A stretch of DNA of 64,000 bases. Origin: a virus. A program made the translations under genes and the position numbers. The notes under the pieces are model-generated. The model did no database searches, was not told the origin of the DNA, and saw nothing but the letters and a program-made list of their open reading frames with translations. The stretch is taken from IMG/VR virus record IMGVR_UViG_3300033388_004609, positions 22,349-86,348 of that record. One strand, written 5' to 3'. Below are positions 8,909 to 16,741 of the stretch, in pieces; the first letter of the stretch is position 1; each line of letters starts with the position of its first letter.

Positions 8909-9727
8909 TCATTCATAATTACAATTTAATTTAATCCATTCAAAAGGAATTATATTAATATTTGAATTATTGCGATCTATTGTCCATTGATTCGGTACTA
9001 TAATAATTTTATTCGGATTATTGATTAACCATGAACCCCACCAACTAAATGAACTATTAGCAATTATTGAATGCTTACACTTACTCATAAGATATATGGT
9101 TTCATAATCCGTAAATTTCTCAAGTGTAACATCAATAACTTCTCCGAATTCGTTCTTCATCCATTGATAATCATCACTAACTCCCACAATTAATGAATCA
9201 GGAAACCATTTATTCATCATAGATAGTGCCCTTATATAATAATTTTTTTTTTTTTTTTCATGAGCTTTTCTAGCGGCAACATCCACAACTATCTCATTCC
9301 TGCGTATATGCATAAAAATAGGTTCTTTGTTTCCAGTAATACGTTCCTCCATTGCTAGTAATTGAGTAGTTATGTACTCTTCTTTTAATATAAACTCTTT
9401 TAATATTACATTTCTATATTGTTTAAAGTATTCTTCGGCTTGCCAATAACCATCAAGTATTACATTTTCATTACCGAATTTTTGTATTAGGTCTATATCC
9501 CATGCAAATATTCTCTCTTTTATCAATCTTGCATCCTTTGACTTTCCGCGATTATTAGCAATATTAAATTTATCAAGAACAAATGGATAAGGGTATTTTC
9601 TGCGGGGATTATTATACGATGAAATATCCAATATCATACTTGTATCATTAAATAAAGATAATGCTCTTGCTGTAGCGTATTGAAACATCTGATTTCCTAA
9701 TCCTCCTTTAATTTTTATTGTTATCAT
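8909..9727 (-). CDS. GT11 fucosyltransferase-like glycosyltransferase
   Basis: Likely transfers fucose (alpha-1,2 type) from GDP-fucose. The GT11 N-terminal signature GGLGNQMFQYATARAL is at residues ~8-23, the HIRRNE motif near 140, and the C-terminal ANSSFSWWGSWL near 223-234. The size (272) is usual for the family. A run of 16 A residues on the coding strand (T16 at 9243-9258) encodes Lys-Lys-Lys-Lys in the middle of the gene, and slippage there would switch the gene off. Neighbours are a methyltransferase and an epimerase. Confidence 0.9.
   Translation of the reverse strand: MITIKIKGGLGNQMFQYATARALSLFNDTSMILDISSYNNPRRKYPYPFVLDKFNIANNRGKSKDARLIKERIFAWDIDLIQKFGNENVILDGYWQAEEYFKQYRNVILKEFILKEEYITTQLLAMEERITGNKEPIFMHIRRNEIVVDVAARKAHEKKKKNYYIRALSMMNKWFPDSLIVGVSDDYQWMKNEFGEVIDVTLEKFTDYETIYLMSKCKHSIIANSSFSWWGSWLINNPNKIIIVPNQWTIDRNNSNINIIPFEWIKLNCNYE
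9243..9258 (-). repeat. Homopolymer A16 (coding strand) in the GT11 gene
   Basis: Sixteen identical bases within codons for HEKKKKN. Long homopolymers inside surface-sugar genes are classical phase-variation sites, because gain or loss of one base shifts the frame. The gene is in frame here. Confidence 0.9.
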
Positions 9728-9733
9728 TATTGA

Positions 9734-10300
9734 TTATTTTGATTTTTGAAACACCATTATTGTATTGGCAAACCAGGACAATGTACTATGAGTTCTTAAA
9801 AATAATGTAGTAGTGTTATCGTAGTTGAATTTATTATCGACCATTTTACTTATAATATAATCGTTATTTCTATTATTCACATGACCAAATCCGCCTTGTC
9901 CTTCTTTTGCCCAACTTAAAATAACTCTATCTCTTGCTGAATTAATAATATTTTCTAAAAATACCGATTCATACTCTTCCGGTATATGCTCTCCAACCTC
10001 TAAACATAATACAAGATCATGTTTACCAAGATCAGTTGGAATTGTAAAATCCTGAACAAAACATGTATTACCGGATAATTCTTTCGTATAAGGATTACCA
10101 TCGTAACCATAACAAACAAACCCATTGTTATTGAGATAATTGGTATAATCTCCGTTGCCACAACCAATATCAATGATTGTAAGGGGTTGCCAATTATTTA
10201 ATAGTAGTATAATTGCTTTACATAATATTTCATCAAATGCATGCTCTGAATTATCATTCATAAGCCAATACCCTTTTTTATGTATTTTATTTACTTCCAT
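9734..10300 (-). CDS. SAM-dependent methyltransferase
   Basis: 188 residues, class I Rossmann methyltransferase. Motif I is IIDIGCGNGDYTNYL (~42-56), with an acidic end of strand 2 (CYGYDGN) and motif IV-like DLVLCLEVGEHIPEEY (~95-110). GEHIPEE is typical of small-molecule or sugar methyltransferases with a His after motif IV. It overlaps the end of the upstream radical SAM gene by 10 bases, so the two are translationally coupled. Target is likely a sugar or lipid, not DNA (no N6 or C5 catalytic motif). Confidence 0.85.
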   Translation of the reverse strand: MEVNKIHKKGYWLMNDNSEHAFDEILCKAIILLLNNWQPLTIIDIGCGNGDYTNYLNNNGFVCYGYDGNPYTKELSGNTCFVQDFTIPTDLGKHDLVLCLEVGEHIPEEYESVFLENIINSARDRVILSWAKEGQGGFGHVNNRNNDYIISKMVDNKFNYDNTTTLFLRTHSTLSWFANTIMVFQKSK

Positions 10301-11544
10301 ACTTCCAATGCTTTTTTATTATAATTATCTATATCTTTTGAAACCTCGTTTCTCAGTATATTATAATTATTCTTAGCAATTCGTGGACAAAAATAATTAT
10401 ATGGACTTTGATGTGAGAACATAGCCAACTCATAGGTTTTCCCAATTAATCCATATTCTTGACAAGTATCGTATAGTGCAGTACCTTTATATGGAGTAAA
10501 GAAACTTAACGTAATCCTGAACGGTTCAAGACTCTTAATAAATTTTATAGTGTTTAATATTGTTAATTCCGTGTCATGAGGAAATCCGATAATACAATAT
10601 GCCTTCCATTGAATCTCATGCTTATTAAGTAATTCAGCAGCTATCCGGAATTGCTCAACTGTTTCTCCTTTACTTATTGTTTTTAATATATCACTATTTG
10701 AACTCTCAACACCTATACTCATTTGTCCACAATTAGCATCTTTCATCATTACTATCTTTTCTTCAGTAAGTATATCGGCCCGGGTATCACATCTCCACTT
10801 TACCGGTAAATCATAATTTGCACAAAATTCCTGTAATCTTTTTCCGTTTAGAGTAAATACTTCATCCCAAAAGGTAAAGTAATCTGTTTTGAATCTTTTA
10901 TAAATATAAGTCATTTCCGATAATAACCTAGGAACAGATTTGTATGTTACACGTCTTTTCCACATTACCTTTGATGCACAAAAGGCACAATTGAACGGAC
11001 AACCTCTTGAAGACAATAAATGTCCATAACCATTAGGAGAATATTTATCTAATAATATATCATAATCAGCAAATGGAAGATTATCCAAATGTGATATCCG
11101 CCCTCCATTCGATTCATATTCTCCTTTGAATACTTCTACATCTTTAGGATATGCATCTATCTCTGCCATTGGATGATTACCACCTACAATAACATCTATA
11201 CCATATTGTTTGGCAATTTTAATTATCATCAGTGCAGACCGATACTTAACATTCAAAACGTTAATACCTATCTGATCGGGTTGGATATCTTTTATTAAAG
11301 TATGGAGTTCCTGCCAAATAGGATGTTCTTCGTTATCAACATTGTCAATATACCGATCATAATCATCAGATCTTCCGGCATAACCTTTATAATTTGTACC
11401 AGGACCAATCTCCATATTTTTTAAATAAACTTCCTTGCCTTGCTTCTTCATGAAGGATCCTACAGCAAGTAATGATAATGGTACATAATCTTGTTCAAGA
11501 CCTATAAATCTATAGAATGGAGGATTGATTAATAATACTTTCAA
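10291..11544 (-). CDS. B12-binding-type radical SAM enzyme
   Basis: 417 residues. The N-terminal ~130 residues (MKVLLINPPFYR, then DQIGINVLNVKY, IVGGNHP) fit the Rossmann B12-binding domain. It is followed by the radical SAM domain with CPFNCAFC (~180-187) and later IGVESSNSDILKTISKG, typical of the class-B/BchE-like family. Such enzymes often methylate unactivated carbons. No clear DxHxxG cobalamin motif is visible, so B12 use is uncertain. It overlaps both neighbours by a few bases within the sugar cassette. Confidence 0.85.
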   Translation of the reverse strand: MKVLLINPPFYRFIGLEQDYVPLSLLAVGSFMKKQGKEVYLKNMEIGPGTNYKGYAGRSDDYDRYIDNVDNEEHPIWQELHTLIKDIQPDQIGINVLNVKYRSALMIIKIAKQYGIDVIVGGNHPMAEIDAYPKDVEVFKGEYESNGGRISHLDNLPFADYDILLDKYSPNGYGHLLSSRGCPFNCAFCASKVMWKRRVTYKSVPRLLSEMTYIYKRFKTDYFTFWDEVFTLNGKRLQEFCANYDLPVKWRCDTRADILTEEKIVMMKDANCGQMSIGVESSNSDILKTISKGETVEQFRIAAELLNKHEIQWKAYCIIGFPHDTELTILNTIKFIKSLEPFRITLSFFTPYKGTALYDTCQEYGLIGKTYELAMFSHQSPYNYFCPRIAKNNYNILRNEVSKDIDNYNKKALEVWK

Positions 11545-12212
11545 ATTATCTTTTGTTTGAATTGTTTAACATAATCCCTGTGTCCGTGTTGTATATCACT
11601 ATAATCTGCTTTTTGCCATACTAGCGGTGGATTAAATGCAAATGCCTGGCATTCTTTCTGCATTGTACATAAAAATCCATCTGCCGAATTTGTTAAGTAT
11701 GGCCTATCGCTTGTCATTCTCTTTAGTACTCTCGAAAAGATTCTGTTATGCAAAGCATATGCATGCGTTGACATCATATCAAAAACTTTTATAATATGAT
11801 CATTGTTGTCATTTATACTTACTGGCCTTATGCCATTCATGTTATACAATCCTCCAAGATAAAGCATGTCCCAATAATAAGGAACTTCTTTTATTCTATC
11901 TTCAAATACCATATTAAAAAAATCAATGAATTCACAATCATCCTCAAGTATTAATATAGATTCATATTTTTTATGTATTGCTTCCTTAATGATTGTTATT
12001 TGTGTTGATGTACCCCCAGCCACTCCATCAAACCCTCTCATTGGATGAGGGTATTTGTCTCTCATCCAGCCCCACTCATTACCTTCTATACCTCTGAATA
12101 CCTTTGCTTTTATACCAAGATTCCTGAATGTCTTTTTCATAGCAAGAAATCTATCCCTTCTTCTTTTAAGGTTTATACAATATATCTTATCAAAGTACCT
12201 GTTCAGTGTCAT
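11541..12212 (-). CDS. GT25-like glycosyltransferase
   Basis: 223 residues. The N-terminal CINLKRRRDRFLAMKKTF matches the LPS-type GT25 signature (INLxxRxDR). SILILEDDCEF (~95-105) is the LEDD metal/nucleotide-sugar motif, and STHAYALHNR fits the later AYxxs segment. In bacteria GT25 enzymes add hexoses to surface glycans, and relatives in phages and giant viruses glycosylate proteins. It overlaps the next gene by 4 bases and the preceding one by 23. Confidence 0.88.
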   Translation of the reverse strand: MTLNRYFDKIYCINLKRRRDRFLAMKKTFRNLGIKAKVFRGIEGNEWGWMRDKYPHPMRGFDGVAGGTSTQITIIKEAIHKKYESILILEDDCEFIDFFNMVFEDRIKEVPYYWDMLYLGGLYNMNGIRPVSINDNNDHIIKVFDMMSTHAYALHNRIFSRVLKRMTSDRPYLTNSADGFLCTMQKECQAFAFNPPLVWQKADYSDIQHGHRDYVKQFKQKII

Positions 12213-12660
12213 TTTGTAATCCTATTTGTTTTAAGATTATTTTCAACTCAGAAAGGTTTTTAATTGTTCCAGAAAATTGAATATAGTTAACATAGTCATC
12301 TTTTATTTCAACAAATATATTATCTCCATTTCTGACATAACGCAATCTATAATTCCCTTTTTTAAAAACCAAGTCAGGCTTACCTGAGCCTTTACCAGTT
12401 ATAGCTTCGGCATAAAAGCCCCATCCCAAACTTTCAATATCTTTTTTATCCAGATATTTAACACGAATCATTCCGAGATTATTATCGAGATTATATTTAA
12501 TGAAATCAAGAGTATAAGGTTCTGACTTACCATATACTTGTTTAAACCATTCTTTAGGAGGACGTATTGCTAATGTTCCTGCAACAATATCGTTGTTTAC
12601 TTCAAATTCAAATCCTGCATAGAATTCTGAAATTATTGGTGTATAGTATTTGTTTTTCAT
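12190..12660 (-). CDS. Conserved phage/Bacteroidota hypothetical protein
   Basis: 156 residues starting MKNKYYTPIISEFYAGFEFEV. This opening (YTP.I.EF..GFE.E) is common in proteins of phages and prophages of Bacteroidota and is of unknown function. It contains several short strands and no catalytic motif. It lies at the head of the sugar cassette, preceded by about 120 bases without a gene. Confidence 0.7.
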   Translation of the reverse strand: MKNKYYTPIISEFYAGFEFEVNNDIVAGTLAIRPPKEWFKQVYGKSEPYTLDFIKYNLDNNLGMIRVKYLDKKDIESLGWGFYAEAITGKGSGKPDLVFKKGNYRLRYVRNGDNIFVEIKDDYVNYIQFSGTIKNLSELKIILKQIGLQNDTEQVL

Positions 12661-12778
12661 AATAATTAATTATTTGAGAATTTTAATTTACAAATAAATT
12701 TTTTCCCTTTAGCCACAGCATTCGATATCAATTTCAATCTAAATGCTTTTAGCATTTTTCTTAATGACAACTCTATCT

Positions 12779-13000
12779 TCATTTCAACTTTGTTATATCA
12801 ATATTATTATCTGCCAACTTTTTGAACAGTCTAGCATTTTCAAGTATATTAAAAAACAATTCAATTATAGCCAGAACAAGAATCATACTGAGGTTTCTTC
12901 CGGTATCCAGATATACTATAAATGCTGATATAAACGTTACTAACATCATTAAACTCACTGATTGAGATAGTATGTAGCGATACAATTTATATTTTTTCAT
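12779..13000 (-). CDS. Small membrane protein, two TM helices
   Basis: 73 residues with hydrophobic segments at about 12-30 and 35-52 (MILVLAIIELFFNIL), basic N-terminus and no signal cleavage site. It ends in DNNIDITKLK. Function unknown. Confidence 0.6.
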   Translation of the reverse strand: MKKYKLYRYILSQSVSLMMLVTFISAFIVYLDTGRNLSMILVLAIIELFFNILENARLFKKLADNNIDITKLK

Positions 13001-13002
13001 TA

Positions 13003-13344
13003 TTAGTTTTTTATTATTGAGTAAATTTTATCAACAAGCCATTCAAGTAAATAACATTCAGTTTCATCATTTTCTATATCAAGTTCAACCCCTCTTTCTC
13101 TAAAAATAATATTTACCATATGTTTGCATTCATGTGCAATACATCCTATTTTGATTTTCATATCATTCCTAAAGAATAATGTGAATTTATTTGCTTCACT
13201 ATTCCATAGAGCTCTTCCAGATGTCATTTCGTAAAGTTTACCAAACCCATACTGAATATTTATTTCATTTAATTCATCATAATTACCGTAATAAACTATT
13301 ATCTGTACACAATATAAAGGTACTTTTACTACTCTCTTCTTCAT
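13003..13344 (-). CDS. Small metalloprotease-like protein (HExxH)
   Basis: 113 residues from the ATG at 13344 (MKKRVVKV), chosen because the upstream small gene stops at 13346. It contains IGCIAHECKHMVNII, an HExxH zinc motif, and a later acidic ENDETECYLLEW that could give the third ligand. The layout resembles ImmA-like or Wss-like minimal peptidases. The ends of genes here touch almost directly. Substrate unknown. Confidence 0.6.
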   Translation of the reverse strand: MKKRVVKVPLYCVQIIVYYGNYDELNEINIQYGFGKLYEMTSGRALWNSEANKFTLFFRNDMKIKIGCIAHECKHMVNIIFRERGVELDIENDETECYLLEWLVDKIYSIIKN

Positions 13345-13345
13345 A

Positions 13346-13489
13346 CTACTTAGTTCTAATTGATTCATCAGGTGAAGTTGCAAAGTCCGGACGGTCAGTA
13401 TTATTCATACTGAATATCATTACTAACCATATCAAAGCAATTATTATTGCTATTATAAAACATCCTATATTCTTTGTTTTTTCTTTCAT
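13346..13489 (-). CDS. Small single-pass membrane protein
   Basis: 47 residues. KNIGCFIIAIIIALIWLV forms one membrane helix after a Lys-rich start, followed by a polar tail. It ends one base before the next gene's start, supporting translation. Too short for family recognition. Confidence 0.5.
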   Translation of the reverse strand: MKEKTKNIGCFIIAIIIALIWLVMIFSMNNTDRPDFATSPDESIRTK

Positions 13490-13496
13490 TATACTA

Positions 13497-13817
13497 TTAG
13501 TGATAACCATGTTTTAAAAAATAGTTACGACAAAGTTCTATTGTTATATTCTTTCTATCGATTTTTATAAAATCATTATTTATCATGTAACTCAAATTAT
13601 GTTCTATGTTAAGTCTGCTTAATATTCTATCAAGTAAACACATATTCGCTTCACGTGATTCCGGATGAGAATGATTGCTATGATCTCTTACTTTAACAAT
13701 ATATCCTGAAAACAACCAATCTATTGCAGCATTTATTTGTCTTGTCGAGTTTCCATGACTTCTTCCTGTTATTTCTAAAACTCCAATTCTTGTATCTTTC
13801 GTTATTTTTTGTTTCAT
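13497..13817 (-). CDS. Hypothetical protein, possible winged helix
   Basis: 106 residues with three predicted helices (IGVLEITGRSHGNSTRQINAA, shown in part here, DRILSRLNIEHNLSYM) arranged as in a small winged-helix protein. Its start coincides with the stop of the zinc-ribbon gene. No family recognised. Confidence 0.55.
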   Translation of the reverse strand: MKQKITKDTRIGVLEITGRSHGNSTRQINAAIDWLFSGYIVKVRDHSNHSHPESREANMCLLDRILSRLNIEHNLSYMINNDFIKIDRKNITIELCRNYFLKHGYH

Positions 13818-14026
13818 TAATTATTTGTCTTTTTTTCTAAACTAGTATAACTCATACAATTATTACACCATATATCTTGATGTGTTTCTCCGTCTGGATA
13901 ACCATCGCAATTAGAAGAAGTTATTTCACCTGTTTTGAGATTTTTCCAAACTAATATTCTAACATCATCACTATTGCATTTAACACATCTCCAACTAATA
14001 TTCTTAATCATTATTTTTTCTTTCAC
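13817..14026 (-). CDS. Small zinc-ribbon protein
   Basis: 69 residues with two Cys pairs (CVKC at ~14 and CNNC at ~56) as in a zinc ribbon. It overlaps the upstream gene by 4 bases. Could bind nucleic acid or act as a small regulator. Confidence 0.55.
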   Translation of the reverse strand: MKEKIMIKNISWRCVKCNSDDVRILVWKNLKTGEITSSNCDGYPDGETHQDIWCNNCMSYTSLEKKTNN

Positions 14027-14211
14027 AATTGTTTCATTTTTATATGATTTAGTAATTTAAATTTGAATCCAAAAAATTGTAATATTTTTCTCCACAAATT
14101 AAACTTATACACTTTAATTACTTTATACTTTATATAATCTGCATTAGTTATTACATCTCCCTTTTTAGTCCAATTTGGTGTTATGCGTATTTTTACAATA
14201 TTTCTTCTCAT
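14023..14211 (-). CDS. Small basic hypothetical protein
   Basis: 62 residues, Lys-rich, with one weakly hydrophobic stretch (LWRKILQFFGFKF). Overlap of 4 bases with the next gene supports it as a real operon member. Confidence 0.45.
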   Translation of the reverse strand: MRRNIVKIRITPNWTKKGDVITNADYIKYKVIKVYKFNLWRKILQFFGFKFKLLNHIKMKQL

Positions 14212-14214
14212 TAT

Positions 14215-14367
14215 TTAATTCATTATTATATTAAATACTAAAGGTTTCTCATTCACCTTTTGTATACGAAGCAGGTATACTACTCCCTGGTCCCAGGTAT
14301 ACAGTCTACCTCGGATATGCTCTTGTATAAGAGTTCTCGGTTTTGTATGTAGTTTAAATTTCTGCAT
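14215..14367 (-). CDS. Small protein, paralogue of the next gene upstream
   Basis: 50 residues. The middle RGRLYTWDQGVVYLL and the end KPLVFNIIMN match, by eye, KLYSTWQAGIICY and LRVLTFSVN of the 62-aa protein encoded at 14401-14589. Both have a strand, Trp, Gly, strand pattern. The pair probably arose by duplication. Function unknown. Confidence 0.5.
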   Translation of the reverse strand: MQKFKLHTKPRTLIQEHIRGRLYTWDQGVVYLLRIQKVNEKPLVFNIIMN

Positions 14368-14400
14368 ACAGTCATCACTTTTATTGATTCGGACATATAT

Positions 14401-14589
14401 TTAATTTACACTAAATGTTAAAACTCTCAGTTTCTTTTTTGTTTCCAAAGGATATCCACTATAACATATTATTCCGGCTTGCCATGTTGAATATAATTTC
14501 ATATTCTTAAATCCTTTTACCTCAATCCTTCCATCTTCAATAGTAAATGGTTCATCTCTACCCGGCATCTGGTATTTCTTTCTTTTCAT
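14401..14589 (-). CDS. Small hypothetical protein of the same family
   Basis: 62 residues, beta-rich (TIEDGRIEVKGF, LYSTWQAGIICY). It overlaps the HTH gene by 32 bases from ATG 14589; a start at 14568 (Met8) would reduce this. Confidence 0.5.
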   Translation of the reverse strand: MKRKKYQMPGRDEPFTIEDGRIEVKGFKNMKLYSTWQAGIICYSGYPLETKKKLRVLTFSVN

Positions 14590-14785
14590 TTCTAAATCCC
14601 TGTTTTCCTTTTATTATTGTTTTTGTTTTGAATAATAAATGTTTTGAATTATTATAAAATGTTTTTTTGTTACGCAACCAATTAGATAACGTGTGATAAC
14701 TAATTCCACTAAAATCTGCAACACTTTTCAAATTTGTTGCCACAATTCCCTTCTTCTTTATTTTATCAAAATATCCAAATGCCAT
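14558..14785 (-). CDS. HTH DNA-binding protein, probable regulator
   Basis: 75 residues. NLKSVADFSGISYHTLSNWLRNK (given in part: VADFSGISYHTLSNWLR) is a clear helix-turn-helix of the Cro/MerR-like size. It has its own host-type promoter (14812-14842), whose -33 box sits inside a perfect 9-bp inverted repeat. It may bind that operator, i.e. autoregulate; this is inference from position. Confidence 0.7.
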   Translation of the reverse strand: MAFGYFDKIKKKGIVATNLKSVADFSGISYHTLSNWLRNKKTFYNNSKHLLFKTKTIIKGKQGFRNEKKEIPDAG

Positions 14786-14811
14786 GTTGCTTTTTCTTTA
14801 ATCTGTCGGTA

Positions 14812-14842
14812 CAAATATAAACTAATAATTTAAAATAACAAA
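14812..14842 (-). promoter_or_regulatory. Host-type promoter for the HTH gene
   Basis: On the minus strand TTTG, exactly 19 bases, TATATTTG: the Bacteroidota vegetative consensus (TTTG-N19-TAnnTTTG) without mismatch. Expected start of transcription lies about 20 bases before the ATG at 14785. Confidence 0.85.
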
Positions 14843-14864
14843 CTAGCACTCTAAGAGTTTGTTA
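14836..14864. promoter_or_regulatory. Operator-like palindrome, perfect copy
   Basis: Arms TAACAAACT and AGTTTGTTA are perfect 9-bp inverted repeats with an 11-base spacer. The left arm contains the -33 box of the HTH promoter and the right part overlaps the stop of the Rha gene. Related copies with the same spacing are at 19021, 19734, 20454, 21379 and, weakly, 16384. Confidence 0.75.
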
Positions 14865-15645
14865 ATTTCCTTAATTCCTTGTCGATTATCATATGAATAA
14901 ATCGCCTTCCTTTTTCTGTCCATCGTGAATCAATAGAGGTATATATTACATTATCTTTCTCGAATGTTGTTGTCCTAGTTAATGTGTAATCTCTATTTTG
15001 GTAAAGTGCAAATAACACCCAATGTTTATCTCTTTTATAGATTATTCTCTTTTCATTAAGAATTCTATTCAACTTTATTGCACTCATCCCAAGTTCTTTA
15101 GCTATCGTAGTAGCAGTATAACCTGTCTTGCTTTGTAGTACCTTATCATGGTATACAACCTTTGGGTGGTATTCATAGATAGCATACTTTTGTTTGGCTA
15201 TAATGGACTTACTTTTATCTACAGTGCTCTCTAATGCTCTTATACGGTCTGAGAGGATACTCATGGCCCGGTTCAGTATATAGTCATCATTCTTTAGTAA
15301 TGCTTCACGCTTATTGAATTCTTTAATAAACATCTCTTTAAAACCACTTGCTTTCTTGCCGGTAAAACCCATTCCTAAAAAACTAAACCCGTCTCTAGTT
15401 ATTTCATATGCTGGCATCTTTTTATTTTGAGAACTAGTATAAGAGGATAAGCCAAAATTGCGTTCTCTAAATTCCTTACTACAAGTTAGTCCACCAATAT
15501 CTCGTAACACATCTCTATGGTTTTTTCCAAAGATTTTTGCAATAATAAGAGAAGTAGTAACATCTTTTCCTTTATCATTCCTAGATACTAATTGAATTAC
15601 ATTTTTCTGAATTACTTCTTTACTAAATAAGTCTGGTTCACTCAT
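14851..15645 (-). CDS. Rha-family antirepressor with KilA-C domain
   Basis: 264 residues. Residues ~20-105 match Rha (DVTTSLIIAKIFGKNHRDVLRDI, in part here; NFGLSSYTSSQNKKMPAYEITRDG; FLGMGFTGKKA). The middle is a coiled coil (AMSILSDRIRALESTV), and residues ~165-260 match the KilA-C/ANT DNA-binding domain (SKTGYTATTIAKELGMS, then WTEKGRRFIH). Such proteins relieve repression in temperate and lytic phages. It ends with TAG inside the 29-base operator. Its ATGA overlap with the upstream gene couples the two. Confidence 0.9.
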   Translation of the reverse strand: MSEPDLFSKEVIQKNVIQLVSRNDKGKDVTTSLIIAKIFGKNHRDVLRDIGGLTCSKEFRERNFGLSSYTSSQNKKMPAYEITRDGFSFLGMGFTGKKASGFKEMFIKEFNKREALLKNDDYILNRAMSILSDRIRALESTVDKSKSIIAKQKYAIYEYHPKVVYHDKVLQSKTGYTATTIAKELGMSAIKLNRILNEKRIIYKRDKHWVLFALYQNRDYTLTRTTTFEKDNVIYTSIDSRWTEKGRRFIHMIIDKELRKLTNS

Positions 15646-16100
15646 TTTGTTTTCTCCTTTATAATTTCCAATGGTGTTCTTTTATCATTTATTCCTAATT
15701 CTGCAGTCCCATCCAGTATTCCTTGTAAATCCAAATATCCTCTACCCAATGCTAAGACAGCTAATAATTGCCGGATAATAAAATCAATAAACTGGTCTTC
15801 TTCAATTTTGAGTTTTCTTTTTTCTTTTTTTTCATTTACAAAAGTACTTTCATTTGTCAAACGAAGATATAGTTTCTGAATTGTTGGGAAAGTACCATTC
15901 TCTGATTTGTAAAAAAAATGAGATATATATTCTAAATATATCGTTTTGTGATTCTCGTATTTTATCTTACGTTTAAAATACAATCCTTCGTATTTAAGAA
16001 TAAATAGTTTCTTCGTTTTATTGGACATCTCGGAACGAAAGATCAATCCATCAATCAAACTATTAATATAATTAATTGTTTTTACGTTATCAAATTTCAT
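15642..16100 (-). CDS. Hypothetical protein
   Basis: 152 residues, rich in Lys/Ile/Tyr, helical C-terminus (FIDFIIRQLLAVLALGRG). It is coupled to Rha by a 4-base overlap. No family recognised. Confidence 0.55.
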   Translation of the reverse strand: MKFDNVKTINYINSLIDGLIFRSEMSNKTKKLFILKYEGLYFKRKIKYENHKTIYLEYISHFFYKSENGTFPTIQKLYLRLTNESTFVNEKKEKRKLKIEEDQFIDFIIRQLLAVLALGRGYLDLQGILDGTAELGINDKRTPLEIIKEKTK

Positions 16101-16102
16101 AA

Positions 16103-16369
16103 TTAATCCTCCTGTTTATTAAATAATTTCTCCATGTATTCTTTTGTGCCAACAGAGATACCTCTTACTAATTCCTTGTCTTTCTCAATAGCTATCCCCC
16201 ATCCCATCTCTAATGAAGCCAAGCTGATTAATATTAGAGGGTGTATTTCTTTGCCTTTTTTAAATTTCAATTCTTTGTAATTAATTAAAGAACTCTCAAG
16301 CATTTTCTTTAATGTTTCTTCTGGTGTTAATTGTGATGTGATATAATCATATAATTCATCAAGTGTCAT
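16103..16369 (-). CDS. Hypothetical helical protein
   Basis: 88 residues. It opens with an acidic helix (MTLDELYDYITSQLTPEETL) and a hydrophobic patch (LILISLASLEMGWGIAI). It is 2 bases from the next gene. No family recognised. Confidence 0.55.
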   Translation of the reverse strand: MTLDELYDYITSQLTPEETLKKMLESSLINYKELKFKKGKEIHPLILISLASLEMGWGIAIEKDKELVRGISVGTKEYMEKLFNKQED

Positions 16370-16383
16370 GTTTCTTTATTAAA

Positions 16384-16412
16384 TAACAAAATTACATTCG
16401 ATATGTTTATTA
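16384..16412. promoter_or_regulatory. Weak copy of the 29-base operator motif
   Basis: TAACAAAAT, 11 bases, TGTTTATTA: same spacing as the other copies but with imperfect arms. It lies in the 46-base gap between two minus-strand genes. No consensus promoter overlaps it, so it may be chance. Confidence 0.35.
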
Positions 16413-16415
16413 ATT

Positions 16416-16730
16416 TTATTTACATCTCCCATACAACTCAATACCTTTAAAAGCATCGTTACCTGTATCCTCTTTAGTTAATACTTCCACTCTATAGCCA
16501 TTAACCATAACAACTGTAAAAAGAGCAGATACATTTATGATTTTATCCGGAACAGAGAAGTACTTTATTTCTGCTTTAAACATCATTTTATGAATTGGAT
16601 CACAAATAATAAATTCCGGAACAAGGCCCGAATCTATAATTTTATAAAACGATTCTTCAATACTATTACATATGATTGTTCTCCCACTATTAACTTGTTT
16701 ATCGTATTTTTTTATATCTGTGATTATCAT
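16416..16730 (-). CDS. Hypothetical protein
   Basis: 104 residues, mixed alpha/beta with SVPDKIINVSALFTVVMVNGYRV in its middle (given in part). No recognised motif. The gene is followed by the 16.4 kb gap. Confidence 0.55.
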   Translation of the reverse strand: MIITDIKKYDKQVNSGRTIICNSIEESFYKIIDSGLVPEFIICDPIHKMMFKAEIKYFSVPDKIINVSALFTVVMVNGYRVEVLTKEDTGNDAFKGIELYGRCK

Positions 16731-16741
16731 AATATTAATTA

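Noticed and set aside
12740-12770. AAATGCT/AGCATTT hairpin with T-run
   Set aside because: The T-run is on the plus strand where nothing is transcribed; only a weak hairpin for the minus strand.
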